Source: Stieleria magnilauensis (GTDB lineage Bacteria > Planctomycetota > Planctomycetia > Pirellulales > Pirellulaceae). Taken from it: a stretch of 64,000 nucleotides of DNA. Positions 54,085 to 62,617 of the stretch are shown here, in pieces; the first letter of the stretch is position 1; each line of letters starts with the position of its first letter. The position numbers were made by a program, and so were the translations under genes. The DNA lies in assembly GCA_007753675.1 (NCBI GenBank), contig CP036432.1, positions 10,449,381 to 10,513,380 of the forward strand, read 5' to 3'. A model generated the notes under the pieces. That model was not told the origin of the DNA. It did not search any database and saw only the letters and a list, made by a program, of their open reading frames with translations.

Positions 54085-54776
54085 ATAATCGCAACATCGA
54101 GTACTGGGTGATCCCGCCACAGTGCGATGCGGAGTTCGCCGCGAGCATGGAAGATGTGCTAGAAACTTACGAAAAACCGTACGATTCGAGTCATCCGGTG
54201 ATCTGCATGGATGAACAACCGGTCCAACTGATCAAGGACGTCAACGTTCCGATCGAAGCGACCACCGAACATCCCCGCCGGGTGGACTATGAATACGAAC
54301 GTGCCGGAGTAGCGAACATTTTCATGTACACCGAGCCGCTGGCAGGATGGCGAGAAGCCTACGCCAGAGAGACCAAGACCAAAGCGGACTGGGCCTTGCT
54401 AATGGCTGAGCTGCTTGAGGGACGTTACGCCGATTGCGAGACGGTGACGTTGGTTTGCGACAATCTCAACACGCACACTCGCGGGGCTTTCTACGAAGTG
54501 TTTGAGCCGTCTCGAGCACGGGCGTTGGTGAAGCGAATCAACTGGTGCTATACGCCCAAGCACGGTAGCTGGCTCAATATCGCAGAGAACGAGTTAAGCA
54601 GCATCACCCGTCAATGTGTTGGCGGGCGACGCATTGGAAGTATTGAGGAGTTGGCCAGAGAGATTGCAGCATGGTCATCGGACATCAATGCAAGACAACG
54701 AGGCGTTGACTGGCAGATGAAAATTGACGACGCCCGGGTTAAACTCAAATCCGTCTACCCTAAAATTAGACTTTGA
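54081..54776 (+). CDS. IS630 transposase, frame B (DDE catalytic part)
   Basis: A 231-residue part carrying the DDE catalytic residues: Asp in VICMDEQP, Asp in LVCDNLNTHT, and Glu in WLNIAENELSSI with the preceding PKHGSW. It starts YWVIPPQCDAEFAASMED, which in one-frame IS630 transposases follows directly on the LKKN helix. It overlaps frame A by 4 bases. Expression as a fusion by -1 slippage is more likely than independent initiation. Confidence 0.88.
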   Translation: MNNRNIEYWVIPPQCDAEFAASMEDVLETYEKPYDSSHPVICMDEQPVQLIKDVNVPIEATTEHPRRVDYEYERAGVANIFMYTEPLAGWREAYARETKTKADWALLMAELLEGRYADCETVTLVCDNLNTHTRGAFYEVFEPSRARALVKRINWCYTPKHGSWLNIAENELSSITRQCVGGRRIGSIEELAREIAAWSSDINARQRGVDWQMKIDDARVKLKSVYPKIRL

Positions 54777-54784
54777 CGCACCAC

Positions 54785-55130
54785 TAGCCTATGGATGTCC
54801 ACGGCCGTTGGCCGAATCGGTCCGGACGGACCGGCGTCGTTTGAATCGCGCATCGACGATCATGTGGATGATCACCGGCACACACGAATTGCCATCGGCA
54901 CGCGTGCGAATTTGGCCAACGGCCATGCATACCCATAGCCTGGGGCAACGCCCCAGGACCCGCCGCAAAAACGATCGCGTTGGCCAACGGCCATACACAA
55001 CACCATCGGTAGAGGACACCTTGTCCATGGCCGTTGGCCAAACCGGGACCCGTTGCGTTACCCATTCCTAGGGCGTTGCCCTAGGCTATGGATGTCCACG
55101 ACCGTTGGCCGAAACGGCACAGACGGGCCG
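54785..55130. repeat. Palindromic repeat unit C
   Basis: Continues unit B after the IS630 element and contains another complete copy: TTGGCCAACGGCCAT near 54913, and CCTAGGGCGTTGCCCTAGG near 55066-55084. It is almost identical to 53395-53560. It fills the gap before the permease gene; no gene is seen in it. Confidence 0.82.
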
Positions 55131-55148
55131 ACAACGCCGGATCCGATT

Positions 55149-57623
55149 TCAATCCGCCACTTGCCTGCGCAACCGATCCATCCACGCGTCGGCATCGACG
55201 GCGATCGCGATACGGTCGCTCAGCTTCGGGTCTTCGAAGTAGTTCGAAATGGCTTGTCCGCCGACCAGGTACGCCTCACGCTCCAACCTCTGCAACTCGG
55301 CCAACTCGCCGCCGAACGCCGAGTTCTCACCACTCAACCACCGGTCCAACAAAAATCGACAAAGCTCGTCGACGTACCGATCTGCCCGTGTCCGTTCGAC
55401 CGCCAACCACCACTGCGTCGGCTTGTGGCTGTACTCTCCTGCAAATCGTTCGCCGAGCGTCTGGGACTGATACCGACGCCAACTGCGGATCAAACTGTTG
55501 CGCCGAGACTCTCGAACAAGTTTCTCATCGGGCACCAATCGAATCAATTCCTTCAGTTGGGGCGTCACCCCGTCCTGCTCGACATAGGCCGTCATCACGC
55601 GGGCCGCGATCAGGTCTGCGATCTCTGCCACTCCCATCACGACGTTGAAATCCGCTGCACCATCGACGGCTTGCTCCCGCGTCACGCGCGACCACTTCAC
55701 CAACACACCGACCGCGTCAAACTGTTTCTCGCGGGCATCAGCGAACTGCGGCGTCGGCGGAAACACGTGCGGCTTCAAATAGGCATCCAGGTTAACTCGT
55801 GCTAAGTCTTGATGAAGGTGAAGTGGGTAATCGGATCTCACCTTAATGATCTGCATCACCTCCTTGAACGAAAGGTGCTGGCCGATGCTATCGGTTGCCG
55901 ACAATTCCTTTGCAATCCGATCGTCACGTCCTTCCGGACTCACGGCCGCTTTCATGGCCAAGGTCTCGATCTGTCGCACGTATGCCGGGTCTAAAATCGC
56001 AACCTTGTCGGCGGTCGGATCGACGCGGGGCAGTTCGATGGAATACATCTGTTGTCGCCATGTGATACGTGGAGCCGGCGTGGTGGCGTAGCGTGCTCCG
56101 AGCACCACGACATACGGCAAGAACAACGCAGCAACGATGAAACCGATCATCGGCACCACGTATTCTTTCCCCTTCTCCCCAGCCATCCATTTCGGCGTCA
56201 GTCTCCACGACGCCAACAACAGGATCACCGACGACAGCAGCAACACGGCAGAGGCGCGCGTGTAAAACATCAACAAGCCGGCGAGAACGAACGCAGCCAG
56301 CTGAACAAACACCGGGCCGGCGAAGAACGCCAACGTCGGTCGCGGCGACCACTGTGAAACCAACTGCGTCAGCGCAAATCCCGCGAAGACCACCATGACC
56401 GTGATCGTCAACCGGTTGTCCCAGCTCCATCGCAGCTCACGGTCCGCATCCGACGCCTCACGGTACATTCCGGCCAACACAATGATTGCCAAGATGATCG
56501 CCGTGACACACAGTGTCGGTCCGACGCGCGTCAGCCAGACCATCGTCGGCGAGATGCCGCGGTCGTACAAGAACAAGCAACGCTGGCGTACCGAGTCGCC
56601 GTAGAACGTCAACGCGGCGATCAGGAACAGCGGCAAGATGTAAATCGAATGGCCGACCACCAACATCTCGTCACTCGACGAACCGGTGATCAGGGCACCG
56701 GCGATCGCCACCATCGTCAGCAAGACAAGCTGCCAACGAATCGGCCGCATCTGCAGCCACAACAGCGCGAGCAGCGGCCGCGGCCGACCGAAAATCATCG
56801 CCCCGGCGAGCTTTGACGACGTCACCTCGGGAGGCGGCCGAAACGCGCCGGTCGACATTTCTCCCATCGCTCGCCCGGCTCGCCGTGATTCCGGCCAAGT
56901 CAATCGTCGCCAAGCGGCAAACAGACTGAGCCCCGTCAGCACCAATAATGCCGACACGATCAGCAGAGCGAACGTTCCGAAGTTTTGCTCAATCACACGG
57001 TGCGGCGGACCGTGAAATTGTGCCGCAGGAAGAATGACCACGGCCAGGTACGTCACGCCCCAAATCGCCGCGATCACCAGCGGAACCAACGCGACCAAGG
57101 CCGTGATCGGGGACCGAAACCAATAGGCCGTCGTAAAGCTGGACAACATCACCGCGATGCTTAACGCCACCGCACCGGCGCAGTGAATCCAGAACGGTTC
57201 GGGCAGGCCGCTACTCTGGCGAATCCGATCGATCCAATAGTCGCTCATCGCGGACCAGTACGCCAGAAAGCAGAGCGTTGCGACGGCCCACGCCAACAAC
57301 AAGCAAACGCTCGTGACCAGCAGCTTGCTCGCCGCGATCGTCTTCCAGCCGGCGGGCAATGTTTGCAGCCAAGCCAATGAACCGCTCTCCTCCTCACCAC
57401 CGATCAAAACGGCCGGCGCACCGCAGGCGATCAACATCGGCAGCAACATCCAGATCGCGTAGGCTAAACCCATCCGTTCGGTGCCGACGTGGGTCAACCC
57501 GGTGAACAGTTCCAACACCACGAAAAAGCCAACGACCAATGCCGGCGTGGCGATCGCCAACGTCTTGACCGTGCGCGCGTCTTTCCAAATCATTCGTTGC
57601 ATTACTTTTCGATTCATCGTCAT
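55149..57623 (-). CDS. ABC-2 type permease (second of two paralogues)
   Basis: An 824-residue membrane protein with two bundles of helices. The N-terminal part MTMNRKVMQRMIWKDARTVK and the GGEEESGSLAWLQTLPAGWK motif are shared with the paralogue upstream. About 300 C-terminal residues are soluble and include RESRRNSLIRSWRRYQ, also shared. The gene starts 7 bases after that paralogue's stop. It is probably a subunit of the transporter whose ATPase is at 60122. The substrate is unknown. Confidence 0.82.
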   Translation of the reverse strand: MTMNRKVMQRMIWKDARTVKTLAIATPALVVGFFVVLELFTGLTHVGTERMGLAYAIWMLLPMLIACGAPAVLIGGEEESGSLAWLQTLPAGWKTIAASKLLVTSVCLLLAWAVATLCFLAYWSAMSDYWIDRIRQSSGLPEPFWIHCAGAVALSIAVMLSSFTTAYWFRSPITALVALVPLVIAAIWGVTYLAVVILPAAQFHGPPHRVIEQNFGTFALLIVSALLVLTGLSLFAAWRRLTWPESRRAGRAMGEMSTGAFRPPPEVTSSKLAGAMIFGRPRPLLALLWLQMRPIRWQLVLLTMVAIAGALITGSSSDEMLVVGHSIYILPLFLIAALTFYGDSVRQRCLFLYDRGISPTMVWLTRVGPTLCVTAIILAIIVLAGMYREASDADRELRWSWDNRLTITVMVVFAGFALTQLVSQWSPRPTLAFFAGPVFVQLAAFVLAGLLMFYTRASAVLLLSSVILLLASWRLTPKWMAGEKGKEYVVPMIGFIVAALFLPYVVVLGARYATTPAPRITWRQQMYSIELPRVDPTADKVAILDPAYVRQIETLAMKAAVSPEGRDDRIAKELSATDSIGQHLSFKEVMQIIKVRSDYPLHLHQDLARVNLDAYLKPHVFPPTPQFADAREKQFDAVGVLVKWSRVTREQAVDGAADFNVVMGVAEIADLIAARVMTAYVEQDGVTPQLKELIRLVPDEKLVRESRRNSLIRSWRRYQSQTLGERFAGEYSHKPTQWWLAVERTRADRYVDELCRFLLDRWLSGENSAFGGELAELQRLEREAYLVGGQAISNYFEDPKLSDRIAIAVDADAWMDRLRRQVAD

Positions 57624-57630
57624 GCTCCGC

Positions 57631-60042
57631 TCATCTGACGCGATTCTTCAAACGTTTGATTGACTGATGGGCTTGAAATTCGTACAGCGGACGCATCATT
57701 GGTGACAGTCCCGCTTGCTCCGCCGAGTACAGAAAGTTTGGAACCTCCCAGACGCCGCTCATTGCGCCCGACCGCCAATGCTGTTCGGCCAGCTTGACCG
57801 TTTGATCGACAAAGCGGTCCCGTCTTAAATCTTCGATCCTTGCGATGAACTCGGTGTGCGGCCGCGGTGACCGGTCACCCAACGACATCGGTCGATCGAA
57901 ACTGGCCGCGCCTGCCTGCCACTTCCAGGACGCGATCAAGCTGTTGCGGCGGGATTCCAAAACAAGCGAATCCTCGGGAAACATGCCGACCAATTCCTTG
58001 ATCTCCGGTGTCATGCCGCCTTCATCGAGGTGCCGATGCAGGATATCGGCCGCGATCCATTCGGCGTACTCGGAGATCTGCGCCAGCCGTTCAAACGACG
58101 AATCGCCGAAGCGAGCTTCGTGGCGAACCATCCGAGACCATTTCAGCAACACCCTCGCGACACGCAATTCCACGTCAAGCTGATCGGCTCCGAAGCGAAC
58201 CGATGAACTCGCTCCCGCACTGGACGCATGCCCTTCGGGCCAATAGGGAACACGTGCGATCAACTCATTAAACGACACAAATTCCCCGACCGACGTCTCC
58301 GACGCCAACTCTTGGTCCAATCGTTCGTCGAATTGATCGCTCTTGGGTGGCGAGAGCAATTCATCGCGTCGAAACCCGTTCCAAAAGTAGGCTAGCTCCG
58401 GAATCGCAGCGTGATGGACTTCGACGAGTTGATCGTCTGAGGGTCGTTGCGGGAACTCGTACGCCAACATCCGCGTTCGCCACTGCGTCTGCTCCGCGGG
58501 GATCGTTGCCGTTCGAATGCCGAGCACCAACACGTAGGGCAAGACGATCGCTAGTGCGAAATACCCGATGAATCGCGCCGTGTAATCCCGCCCGGTCAAA
58601 CCGGACAACCAGCGTGGCGTCAGCCGCCAGGAGGCAAACAAAAACACAGGGATCGACGCCATCGCCGCCCACAGGGCTCCAGCGCGGTACGCATCGAACA
58701 GCGGGTAAAACAGCAAAAACGCCAACACGCAAATCACGGGCGACGCCAAAAACGCGAACACCGGCCGAGGCGCCCACTGCGACACCAATTGGCACAGCGC
58801 GTAACCGACAAACATCAGCATCGTGCACATCAGAAATTCATCGAACCGCAGTCCGTTTCGGTAGATCACATCGCTGATCAGCTGGTTCACCAACAGGGCA
58901 ATGAAAATCAATCCGACCGCAATCGCCGTCGGCATCAACCGCGTCCGCCAGATCAATGAGGGAGAAACTCCGCGATCAGCCAAGAACACACAACGCTTGC
59001 GGACCGAATCCCCATAGAACGTTGAACCGGCGATTCCGAACAACGCCACCGCGGCAACCAAACTCGCCAATTCTTGCCCGCTGCTTCTTCCCCAGACGGT
59101 GACGGTGACGCCGAGCATGCCGACCAGCATCAAGCTCAATAGAATCCAAACGTTCTGTCGCGCCGCCTGCCACAACAGGGCGTGCGTCTTCGTCGGCCGC
59201 CGCAACGCCAAGGAAACGCCGTACCACGACATCGGCACGGTGCTGGGAGGCCGGAAGGCGTCGCCGGAAACACGTTGCTTGATCCGCCGACCGAGCGATT
59301 CATCGGGGCCGGCGATCCGGCGCTTTGCCATCCCTTGATGGAGAGCGAATAGCACGCCGATCGCTGCAACGGTTGGGACCCCCAGTACAGACCAGAACTG
59401 CAGGGCAGAGATCGATTCCCATTGCGGTTGCCCCCACAACCTCGTATCCAGCAAGGACTCCTCGACGCTGACAAACGCAATCGCAAACACAACCATCGCC
59501 GGCAACACAGACAACAGCGCGTTGATCGGTGAACGGAACCAATACGCCAAACTAAATCCGGTCAGCAACAGGGCCAGACTGAAGACCCACTGGGAAAAGA
59601 CCGCGACGGCCGACCAGTCCGGCGCATTGCGAGTGTTTTCGGCCCACGCAATCACAGGGTCCGGCAGAATCGTCCACTGCAACCAATACGAAATGCTGGC
59701 CAAGATCCACACGGCCACGAGCGCCGCGAGGGCGACCAACAACTTGCTCAGCGCGACGCCACGCCAACTAACCGGCAGCGTCTTTAACCACGTCAGCGAT
59801 CCACTCTCCTCTTCACCCCCGACCAGCAGCGCCGGGGCACCAAAGGCGAGCAGATTCGGCAGAACGATCCAAATCATCCGCGACAGGCTGAGTCGGGTTT
59901 GGTTCTCCACGTCCATCACCGCTTCGGCCAACAGCCACAACAGCGCGTTGAATCCGAAAATCGCGATCAGTGTCGCGATTGCCAGCGGAGCGAGCGTTCG
60001 AGCGTCTTTCCAGATCAACCGCCGCATCACTTTTTGATTCAT
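57631..60042 (-). CDS. ABC-2 type permease (first of two paralogues)
   Basis: An 803-residue paralogue of the protein encoded next to it. Both begin with (M)NxKVMxRxIWKDART, contain GGEEESGSLxWLxTLP and GDSVRxRCxFLxDRGxSPxxxW, and have a soluble C-terminal region with LESRRNSLIxSW. Helices include LLVALAALVAVWILASISYW and LLALVAAVALFGIAG-like stretches. A heterodimeric permease with one ATPase is suggested. The gene begins 79 bases after the ATPase stop. Confidence 0.82.
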   Translation of the reverse strand: MNQKVMRRLIWKDARTLAPLAIATLIAIFGFNALLWLLAEAVMDVENQTRLSLSRMIWIVLPNLLAFGAPALLVGGEEESGSLTWLKTLPVSWRGVALSKLLVALAALVAVWILASISYWLQWTILPDPVIAWAENTRNAPDWSAVAVFSQWVFSLALLLTGFSLAYWFRSPINALLSVLPAMVVFAIAFVSVEESLLDTRLWGQPQWESISALQFWSVLGVPTVAAIGVLFALHQGMAKRRIAGPDESLGRRIKQRVSGDAFRPPSTVPMSWYGVSLALRRPTKTHALLWQAARQNVWILLSLMLVGMLGVTVTVWGRSSGQELASLVAAVALFGIAGSTFYGDSVRKRCVFLADRGVSPSLIWRTRLMPTAIAVGLIFIALLVNQLISDVIYRNGLRFDEFLMCTMLMFVGYALCQLVSQWAPRPVFAFLASPVICVLAFLLFYPLFDAYRAGALWAAMASIPVFLFASWRLTPRWLSGLTGRDYTARFIGYFALAIVLPYVLVLGIRTATIPAEQTQWRTRMLAYEFPQRPSDDQLVEVHHAAIPELAYFWNGFRRDELLSPPKSDQFDERLDQELASETSVGEFVSFNELIARVPYWPEGHASSAGASSSVRFGADQLDVELRVARVLLKWSRMVRHEARFGDSSFERLAQISEYAEWIAADILHRHLDEGGMTPEIKELVGMFPEDSLVLESRRNSLIASWKWQAGAASFDRPMSLGDRSPRPHTEFIARIEDLRRDRFVDQTVKLAEQHWRSGAMSGVWEVPNFLYSAEQAGLSPMMRPLYEFQAHQSIKRLKNRVR

Positions 60043-60121
60043 CTTTCCGTCTCACGTTGGCAATGATTCTCCATCAAGTCACCGTCCTGGCAGTAGAGTG
60101 ACATCACTCGTTCATGTTCCC

Positions 60122-61066
60122 TCACACCGGTGAAGCACCCGCCGCCGGCACCACCTTCTCCCGTTGCTGCGACGGTCGGACCGCGTTGGTGTCACAGACC
60201 GCCACAAAGATCTCTTCCAGCGTCGGCGTCTCCTCGTCGACCTTGATCACGCCCGACGCGTCGCCATAGTCGCTGCGCCAGTCGTCGGCCAAATCGCGGA
60301 CGATCCATCGCATCTGGCGACCGTTCTTGGCTTCGGTCAGAACTTCGCCGCGAGGCATCAGCACGGTCGCATCGCCGTGCTCCAGCGTCGCCGTGACGAC
60401 ACGCGTGGAATCACGCAGCGCCTGCAACGGCTGAACAAGTTTTAAATCGCCTTGATGCAAGATGCCGATCCAATCCGCCACGCGTTCGACCTCGTTGATC
60501 TGGTGGCTGGAAAGCAACACCGTGCGGCCCAGCGATGCCCGGTCGACCATCGATTCCAGAAACTGCCGACGGACCATTGGATCGAGTCCGCTGGTCGGTT
60601 CGTCGAGAATCAACAGTTCTGGATCGTGCGAGGTGGCCAACGCAAGCGCGACTTTAGCACGCTGCCCCTTACTCATGTTTTTCAACTTGACGCCGGGCGG
60701 GACGTCGAAACCCATCAGCGTTTCCGCATAACGTCCGGGAAATTCGTCATCGTAAAACGCCGACGTGAACCAGCCGATTTCGTCCGCGGTCATCCATTCG
60801 TACATCGCCGGCGAATCCGAAACATACCCGGTCTGTTGACGAATCTTTTGGCCGTCCTTCAAGCACGACAACCCCAGCACCGTGGCGGAACCGCTGTCCG
60901 GCTTGAGTGACCCGGTCAAAATCCGAATCATCGTGGTTTTCCCGGCACCGTTTTCGCCAAGCAACGCAAAGACGACGCCCTTGGGAATGTCTAACGTCAC
61001 GTCGATCAGGGCACGATTGCGACCGAACGATTTACTGATGTTTTGCAAGGAAATGACGGCGTTCAT
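60122..61066 (-). CDS. ABC transporter ATP-binding protein
   Basis: A 314-residue nucleotide-binding subunit. Walker A is LGENGAGKTTM, the signature LKNMSKGQRAKVALALA (MSKGQ in place of LSGGQ), Walker B LLILDEPTSGLDP and the H-loop SSHQIN. A C-terminal extension of about 90 residues is typical of ABC-2 exporters of the YtrB/BcrA type. The ATG at 61066 is preferred to a TTG at 61093. It follows the GntR-type regulator by 38 bases. Confidence 0.9.
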   Translation of the reverse strand: MNAVISLQNISKSFGRNRALIDVTLDIPKGVVFALLGENGAGKTTMIRILTGSLKPDSGSATVLGLSCLKDGQKIRQQTGYVSDSPAMYEWMTADEIGWFTSAFYDDEFPGRYAETLMGFDVPPGVKLKNMSKGQRAKVALALATSHDPELLILDEPTSGLDPMVRRQFLESMVDRASLGRTVLLSSHQINEVERVADWIGILHQGDLKLVQPLQALRDSTRVVTATLEHGDATVLMPRGEVLTEAKNGRQMRWIVRDLADDWRSDYGDASGVIKVDEETPTLEEIFVAVCDTNAVRPSQQREKVVPAAGASPV

Positions 61067-61104
61067 GTCAGGATGCTTCCCTAGGAAAGACAAGTGGAGA
61101 AGGG

Positions 61105-61536
61105 TCAGGAATTGCCGTTGCCAGAGGCGTGTTTGGCGTTTTCAATCATTGCGGATTGGCGGTCCAATTCCGCGTCAAACAATTCTCGCAGCTCCGCGGT
61201 CGTCATCCCGCCGGCCAGCGCATCGCTCAACGCCCGCCGAACACTTTCGGCGACCAAAGAATTACGGGCCTTGGTGCAACGCTTCATCGCGTCACGGCGG
61301 ACCACCATCCCGCGGCCCCGCAACGGCTCGAGCACGTGATCGGACTGCAACTCTTGATAGGCCCGGGCGATCGTGTTGGAATTGATCGCCAAGTCATTGG
61401 CCAGCTGCCGAACGCTGGGGACCATTTGCCCGCCGACCAAAATCCCGTCGGCCACCGCCAGTTTGACCTGACGTACGATTTGCTCGTAGATCGGTAGATC
61501 GCCATCGGCGTCGATTGAAAAGAACATCCAAGCCAT
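61105..61536 (-). CDS. GntR-family (YtrA-type) regulator
   Basis: A 143-residue YtrA-subfamily regulator: a winged-helix DNA-binding domain (LPIYEQIVRQVKLAVADGIL; VPSVRQLANDLAINSNTIAR; AYQELQSDHVLEPLRGRGMV) and a short C-terminal dimerisation part without the large FadR effector domain. YtrA-type regulators normally repress the ABC genes next to them, often in response to cell-wall-active agents. It heads an operon with an ABC ATPase and two permeases. A perfect inverted repeat lies just upstream. ATG 61536 or 61527 can start it. Confidence 0.88.
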   Translation of the reverse strand: MAWMFFSIDADGDLPIYEQIVRQVKLAVADGILVGGQMVPSVRQLANDLAINSNTIARAYQELQSDHVLEPLRGRGMVVRRDAMKRCTKARNSLVAESVRRALSDALAGGMTTAELRELFDAELDRQSAMIENAKHASGNGNS

Positions 61537-61556
61537 CCCATGTGAATGCGGCCTTC

Positions 61557-61580
61557 GGTGTACCCGTGTCATGGTACACC
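61557..61580 (-). promoter_or_regulatory. Candidate GntR/YtrA operator
   Basis: Perfect inverted repeat GGTGTAC-N10-GTACACC, 21 bases upstream of the regulator's start codon. The place and symmetry fit autoregulation of this operon. Confidence 0.6.
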
Positions 61581-61632
61581 GCGTCGCCTCGTGCTGTCAA
61601 GCAAAAAAAGGTGGGAAAGCCTTGCCGCTCCG

Positions 61633-62580
61633 CTACAGCTCTTCGCGGTCGAACGCCGGGATCCCGCGCCCTTGGATCAATCGCAAAGCCACGACCAACG
61701 CCAGCGCCGCGACCGGAATCGCCAAGGGCAACCCGAGCCCGAAGACGCTGAAACCGAATCCGACGAGAAAGAACACCCCGACGACCAGAAAGAATGAGGT
61801 CATCAGGTTCGACCGGGTCATTTGCAGTGATTCCCGCACCACGGCCCCGCCGAAGCGACCATCCATGGCCAGCGGAATGACCGGCCACAACCGCATCGCC
61901 GTGAGTGTCAGCAACAGGATCGCTCCCACGAACGCCCCGACCGTCATCAACAGATGGATCTCAGTCGCCTGGACGTTGCTGCCGACATTCATGATCGCGA
62001 TGGCCAGCCCGATGACGACTGCCACGTACGTGATCGCGATGGTCATCGCAGCCAACAGCGAAAGAAACACAGCGGCCGTGGGAACGAACCATGACCGAGT
62101 CTTCTGCGGTGGATCGTCTTCCAAATCAGGACCGGCGTCGCAAACATCCAGCGACAGGTTCAGTGCGAACCAGACCGTATAGACCGTTACCAACACGAAC
62201 CACGGTGACGCGACCGCCAGCCACAGCAACGCCTGCGTCCGATTGGTACTCGCCAAGTCACTCAAATACACCAGCGGCAAAAGCAGCCCCAACACCATCA
62301 GTACCGATGGCATCAGAAACGGCATCAATAACGGACGACGTCTTTCGACAAACACCGACTGCGTGTCCGCAAAGATGTGTTCGATCGGGATCTTGCGATA
62401 GCCTTTGACCGCGACCGGTTGCGGCGTCACCACCGCGGTCGGCTTGCTCTCCAATGCCGGTGGTGCCGCGGCGATGAATTGAGTCTGACAGGACGGGCAA
62501 ACCGCCGCCTTGCCGTCCGCTTCGATCGGCAATTCGAGCGACGCGTTGCAGGACGGACAGGATTGTTGAAAGGAGCTCAT
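61633..62580 (-). CDS. Zinc-ribbon membrane protein
   Basis: A 315-residue protein. Two CPxC pairs at the N-terminus (SCPSCNAS; AVCPSCQTQF) form a small zinc ribbon, followed by a linker and about six helices (LLMPFLMPSVLMVLGLLLPL; FFLVVGVFFLVGFGFSVFGL). The function is unknown; this design is common in planctomycete genomes. It starts 37 bases after the stop of the flavin/Fe-S protein upstream, on the same strand, so the two may be co-transcribed. It ends upstream of the regulator gene. Confidence 0.72.
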   Translation of the reverse strand: MSSFQQSCPSCNASLELPIEADGKAAVCPSCQTQFIAAAPPALESKPTAVVTPQPVAVKGYRKIPIEHIFADTQSVFVERRRPLLMPFLMPSVLMVLGLLLPLVYLSDLASTNRTQALLWLAVASPWFVLVTVYTVWFALNLSLDVCDAGPDLEDDPPQKTRSWFVPTAAVFLSLLAAMTIAITYVAVVIGLAIAIMNVGSNVQATEIHLLMTVGAFVGAILLLTLTAMRLWPVIPLAMDGRFGGAVVRESLQMTRSNLMTSFFLVVGVFFLVGFGFSVFGLGLPLAIPVAALALVVALRLIQGRGIPAFDREEL

Positions 62581-62617
62581 CGTCGCAGTTTAACATCGCA
62601 CGGACGTGCGCGGTGCG

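Larger units (their letters stand above)
53561..54784 (+). mobile_element. IS630-family insertion sequence, complete
   Basis: A 1224-bp element with terminal inverted repeats GTGGTGCGTCA (exact over 11 bases; 22 of 30 over the first 30). TA dinucleotides flank both ends (53559-53560 and 54785-54786), the target duplication typical of IS630/Tc1. It interrupts a palindromic repeat at CCTAGG. It carries two overlapping transposase frames. Confidence 0.92.
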
